6,949 nt of DNA from PNKC01 sp039917655 (GTDB lineage: Bacteria; Chloroflexota; Dehalococcoidia; Tepidiformales; Tepidiformaceae). The notes beneath the pieces are model-generated. The model saw only the letters and a list, made by a program, of their open reading frames with translations. It did not search any database and was not told where the DNA came from. The stretch's first letter is position 1; every line of letters begins with the position of its first letter. A program made the position numbers and the translations under genes. Of this stretch, positions 5,198-6,949 are shown piece by piece. The stretch lies in the NCBI GenBank assembly GCA_039917655.1, contig JBDSJC010000032.1, positions 1 through 6,949 on the forward strand, given 5' to 3'.

Positions 5198-6148
5198 ATG
5201 AACGAGTACCAGCGCTACCTGATGGAAGAGTTTGCGGACGAATACCGCGAGCGGTCGATGAGTCGGCGAGACCTGTTGCGGCGCGCCGTCCTGATTATGG
5301 GCAGCGTGCCCGCTGGACTGGCCGCGCTCGCGGCAGTTGGCTGCGGCGGAGACGACAGCCCGGAGGCGATCGCGGATGCGACGAAGCCGCCTCAGCCCAC
5401 GGCGGCCGCCAGTGCGAGCGCAGTGGCGCCGAGCGCGACCAGCGCGGCAGCGAGCCCTTCGAACACCACCGCTGGCCCGGGCGACATCCGCTTCGTTGGC
5501 CCCGGCTCGGAACTGCTCGGCTACCTGGCGCGGCCAGCGAAGGCCGGCGCCTACGCCGGGATCCTGATCATCCACGAAAATCGCGGGCTCAACGAGCATA
5601 CGAAAGACATCGCCCGGCGGTATGCTCAGGAAGGCTTCATCGCCCTCGCGGTAGACTTGGTTTCGCGCGCTGGTGGTTCGAAAAGCGACACGGCGGCGAA
5701 CACGGGTGCCCTCGGAAGCGCGAAGATCGAAGACCTCGTCGCGGACATGAAGGCCTACGCGACCTACCTACAGAAGGTGGAGGGCGTGAAGGCGGGCGGC
5801 ATCGGTGTGACCGGGTTCTGCTTCGGCGGGGGGTATGTGTTCGAATCGGCGATCGCCAGCCCAGAGGTCAAAGCAGCCGTTCCCTACTACGGAATCTGCC
5901 GCCTGATCGATAAGCTCGCCACGAGCAAAGCGGCGGTACTCGCGATCTACGGGGCGCTCGATAATCGCGTCACTTCGCAATCAGAGCTTGTGAAGGCTGA
6001 GCTGGCGAAGACCGGCCGGCCATCGGAGGTGAAAATCTACGATGGCGCGAATCACGCCTTCTTCAACGACACGGGCGCGACCTACAACGCCCCCGCCGCG
6101 GCTGACGCCTGGACCAAGACGCTGGCCTGGTTCCGCGCGAACGTGTGA
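5198..6148 (+). CDS. Tat-exported dienelactone hydrolase-family lipoprotein
   Basis: The 316-residue product is an alpha/beta hydrolase of the dienelactone hydrolase (carboxymethylenebutenolidase) family with a cell-surface targeting region. A long polar n-region 'MNEYQRYLMEEFADEYRERS' leads to the twin-arginine motif SRRDLLR (22-28). A hydrophobic stretch and a lipobox-like 'AVGC' with Cys49 follow. A low-complexity Ala/Ser/Pro/Thr linker (about 60-95) probably tethers the enzyme outside the membrane. The catalytic domain begins near 97 and carries the family's Cys-Asp-His triad: Cys208 in 'GFCFGG', Asp255 in 'GALDNRV' and His286 in 'GANHAFF'. It also carries Glu127 in 'IHENRGLNEH', the residue that positions the nucleophile in characterised members. 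The start at 5198 has a strong GAGGAG. Substrate is unknown; a role in chloroaromatic breakdown cannot be inferred because no such pathway genes are nearby. The stop overlaps the start of a possible small ORF. Confidence 0.9.
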   Translation: MNEYQRYLMEEFADEYRERSMSRRDLLRRAVLIMGSVPAGLAALAAVGCGGDDSPEAIADATKPPQPTAAASASAVAPSATSAAASPSNTTAGPGDIRFVGPGSELLGYLARPAKAGAYAGILIIHENRGLNEHTKDIARRYAQEGFIALAVDLVSRAGGSKSDTAANTGALGSAKIEDLVADMKAYATYLQKVEGVKAGGIGVTGFCFGGGYVFESAIASPEVKAAVPYYGICRLIDKLATSKAAVLAIYGALDNRVTSQSELVKAELAKTGRPSEVKIYDGANHAFFNDTGATYNAPAAADAWTKTLAWFRANV

Positions 6149-6294
6149 GGCGCGAGGAGTCACTGGGCCAGGCGCTATCCTGTCCCTATGGCAAGCACCG
6201 CGGGCTCTTGCGCATTGCTGACGCGTTCGGGTCCGCTGACACGGAGGACTTCTTCACCTACCTCGACATCTGGCTGACGGACGGCTCTTCCTAA
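6145..6294 (+). CDS. Possible small protein (49 residues), unrecognised
   Basis: A frame with GTG at 6145 runs to TAA at 6292-6294. Its start overlaps the hydrolase stop as GTGTGA, a layout typical of translational coupling. From about 6187 on, nearly every codon ends in G or C, and the product reads like a normal protein tail ('HRGLLRIADAFG', then 'DTEDFFTYLDIWLTDGSS'), acidic and partly amphipathic. I do not recognise a family. No Shine-Dalgarno precedes the GTG, so the frame could also be the remnant of a lost larger gene, with the true coding part starting later. It overlaps the last 41 bp of the convergent PrsW-like frame, and a small hairpin follows its stop. Confidence 0.4.
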   Translation: MRREESLGQALSCPYGKHRGLLRIADAFGSADTEDFFTYLDIWLTDGSS

Positions 6295-6949
6295 CCGGCC
6301 AGAGAGGCCGGCCCGATAGGCTCCGCCGATCGCCCCCTTGCGTCACCGCACCGCCCACACTCCGTCCCGGCAGCATCCCCAGCACCCGGTAGAGCGGGGC
6401 GGGGAAGCCGTCCCGCAGCCTTTGGGGCAACACCCAGAGCATCACCACGCAGACCACGAACTCGGCGCAGAGTCCGATTACGCTGAGGATGTCGAGCAGC
6501 GTGGTGTCCGGCCCAGCCCTGCTGAAGAAGGCGTCGCCAGCGAGCGTGAAGTTCAGGAAGTTCCATGTCCCGTGGGTGAGGACGCCGAGCGGGTAGCCGA
6601 TGAGGAATCGCGGCTGCCTTCTAAACAGGCCGTAAAAGCCGAGCGCCGAGAGCCCGGTGGCGAGCGCGTGGACCGCCCCCGTGCCCGCGCGGGCAGAGGC
6701 GAAGAGCCACCATTGGCTGCCGATCGTGCGGTCCGATACGACCTCCGGCGAGACGACCGAGAGGCTGTTCTGGAACGTTTCGAGCAGGTTGAACCCGGCG
6801 CCTGCGAGCACTCCCCACATGAAGCAGCGCGCCGCGCCCCCTTTTCGAAAGAAGAAGAAGCCGACAATCATGCCCTTCCAGAACTCTTCGTTCAGGGGCG
6901 CGACCACGGAGAGCACGCTGAGGTCGAAGGCGATGCCCCAGCCAGTTGG
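6254..6949 (-). CDS. PrsW-family intramembrane metalloprotease (5' end outside the window)
   Basis: The frame is open to the right edge of the window, so the N-terminus is missing; 231 residues are visible, numbered here from the edge. It is a polytopic membrane protein with the PrsW (MEROPS M82) motif set. 'VVAPLNEEFWKG' carries the paired glutamates (21-22). 'GAGFNLLETFQN' has Glu57 where family members have E-N. 'GTGAVHALATGLSALGF' has His94, and 'THGTWNFLNF' has His126. Hydrophobic helices lie around these motifs and at about 150-173 ('LSVIGLCAEFVVCVVMLWVL'). PrsW in Bacillus cleaves an anti-sigma factor, but many relatives have unknown substrates. After about residue 195 the sequence becomes Arg/Gly/Ser-rich and unlike the family. 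This tail may be a read-through past an eroded stop, and its end overlaps the small convergent frame. A GTG at 6916 is not the true start, since conserved sequence begins at the edge. Confidence 0.82.
   Translation of the reverse strand, partial: PTGWGIAFDLSVLSVVAPLNEEFWKGMIVGFFFFRKGGAARCFMWGVLAGAGFNLLETFQNSLSVVSPEVVSDRTIGSQWWLFASARAGTGAVHALATGLSALGFYGLFRRQPRFLIGYPLGVLTHGTWNFLNFTLAGDAFFSRAGPDTTLLDILSVIGLCAEFVVCVVMLWVLPQRLRDGFPAPLYRVLGMLPGRSVGGAVTQGGDRRSLSGRPLWPVRKSRPSARCRGR
6295..6311. terminator. Short GC hairpin after the possible small ORF
   Basis: CCGGCC (6295-6300) and GGCCGG (6306-6311) form a perfect 6-bp stem around an AGAGA loop, starting directly after the TAA at 6292-6294. No T-run follows on either strand, so intrinsic termination is unproven. 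The position between two convergent genes is where a shared transcription barrier would be expected. It lies inside the atypical tail of the PrsW-like frame. Confidence 0.3.

Noticed and set aside
5138..6220. Repeated CGCATTGCT at about 5138 and about 6210
   Set aside because: A 9-bp match with no extended similarity; expected by chance in a window of this size.
1..6949. Search for an undescribed defence, mobile or RNA-based system
   Set aside because: No spaced repeats, inverted terminal repeats, integrase or transposase motifs, tRNA-like folds or clustered unknown genes are visible; the content is mostly recognisable core and envelope genes.

Overview
The window is a compact, GC-rich chromosomal segment with short gaps and high GC at third codon positions. 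It holds eight supportable coding regions, two of them cut by the window edges. It looks like a free-living bacterium. The LexA recognition-helix region (SSTSVVDYNL) and the long-n-region Tat dienelactone hydrolase lipoprotein both resemble what I recall from Chloroflexota (Dehalococcoidia-like lineages). That placement is an inference from remembered family patterns, not a measured result.

Layout, left to right. Positions 1-249 (+) hold the 3' end of a gene whose product may end in an SCP2-like lipid-binding domain. Positions 304-1422 (+) encode the delta subunit of DNA polymerase III (holA). It converges on 1419-2405 (-), a DppD/OppD-type peptide ABC transporter ATPase, and the two stop codons share the tetranucleotide TTAG. 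A strong 10-bp-stem hairpin (2413-2438) lies between the ATPase start and the 3' end of lexA (2461-3099, -). The lexA control region carries a canonical Gram-positive-type SOS box (3116-3129) next to a plausible sigma-A promoter. Across a divergent intergenic region, a rightward group begins: a QueG-type epoxyqueuosine reductase (3341-4564), an L-2-amino-thiazoline-4-carboxylic acid (ATC) hydrolase-family protein (4591-5049), a Tat-exported dienelactone hydrolase-like lipoprotein (5198-6148) and a possible small 49-residue protein translationally coupled to it (6145-6294). A PrsW-family intramembrane metalloprotease (6254-6949, -) enters from the right edge and converges on that group.

How the genes relate. 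holA and lexA belong to DNA replication and the DNA-damage response. LexA very probably represses its own promoter and is inactivated by RecA-stimulated self-cleavage at Ala89-Gly90. The peptide transporter ATPase is solitary here: no permease, binding protein or OppF partner lies in the window. queG serves the last step of queuosine synthesis in tRNA, and the closely spaced ATC hydrolase-like gene is probably co-transcribed with it. The hydrolase lipoprotein and the PrsW-like protease are cell-envelope proteins with no obvious link to the rest.

I see no mobile element, CRISPR array, RNA gene or defence island. The window reads as ordinary core genome; the points of most interest are regulatory (SOS box, lexA-ATPase hairpin), architectural (overlapping stops) and one uncatalogued small ORF.
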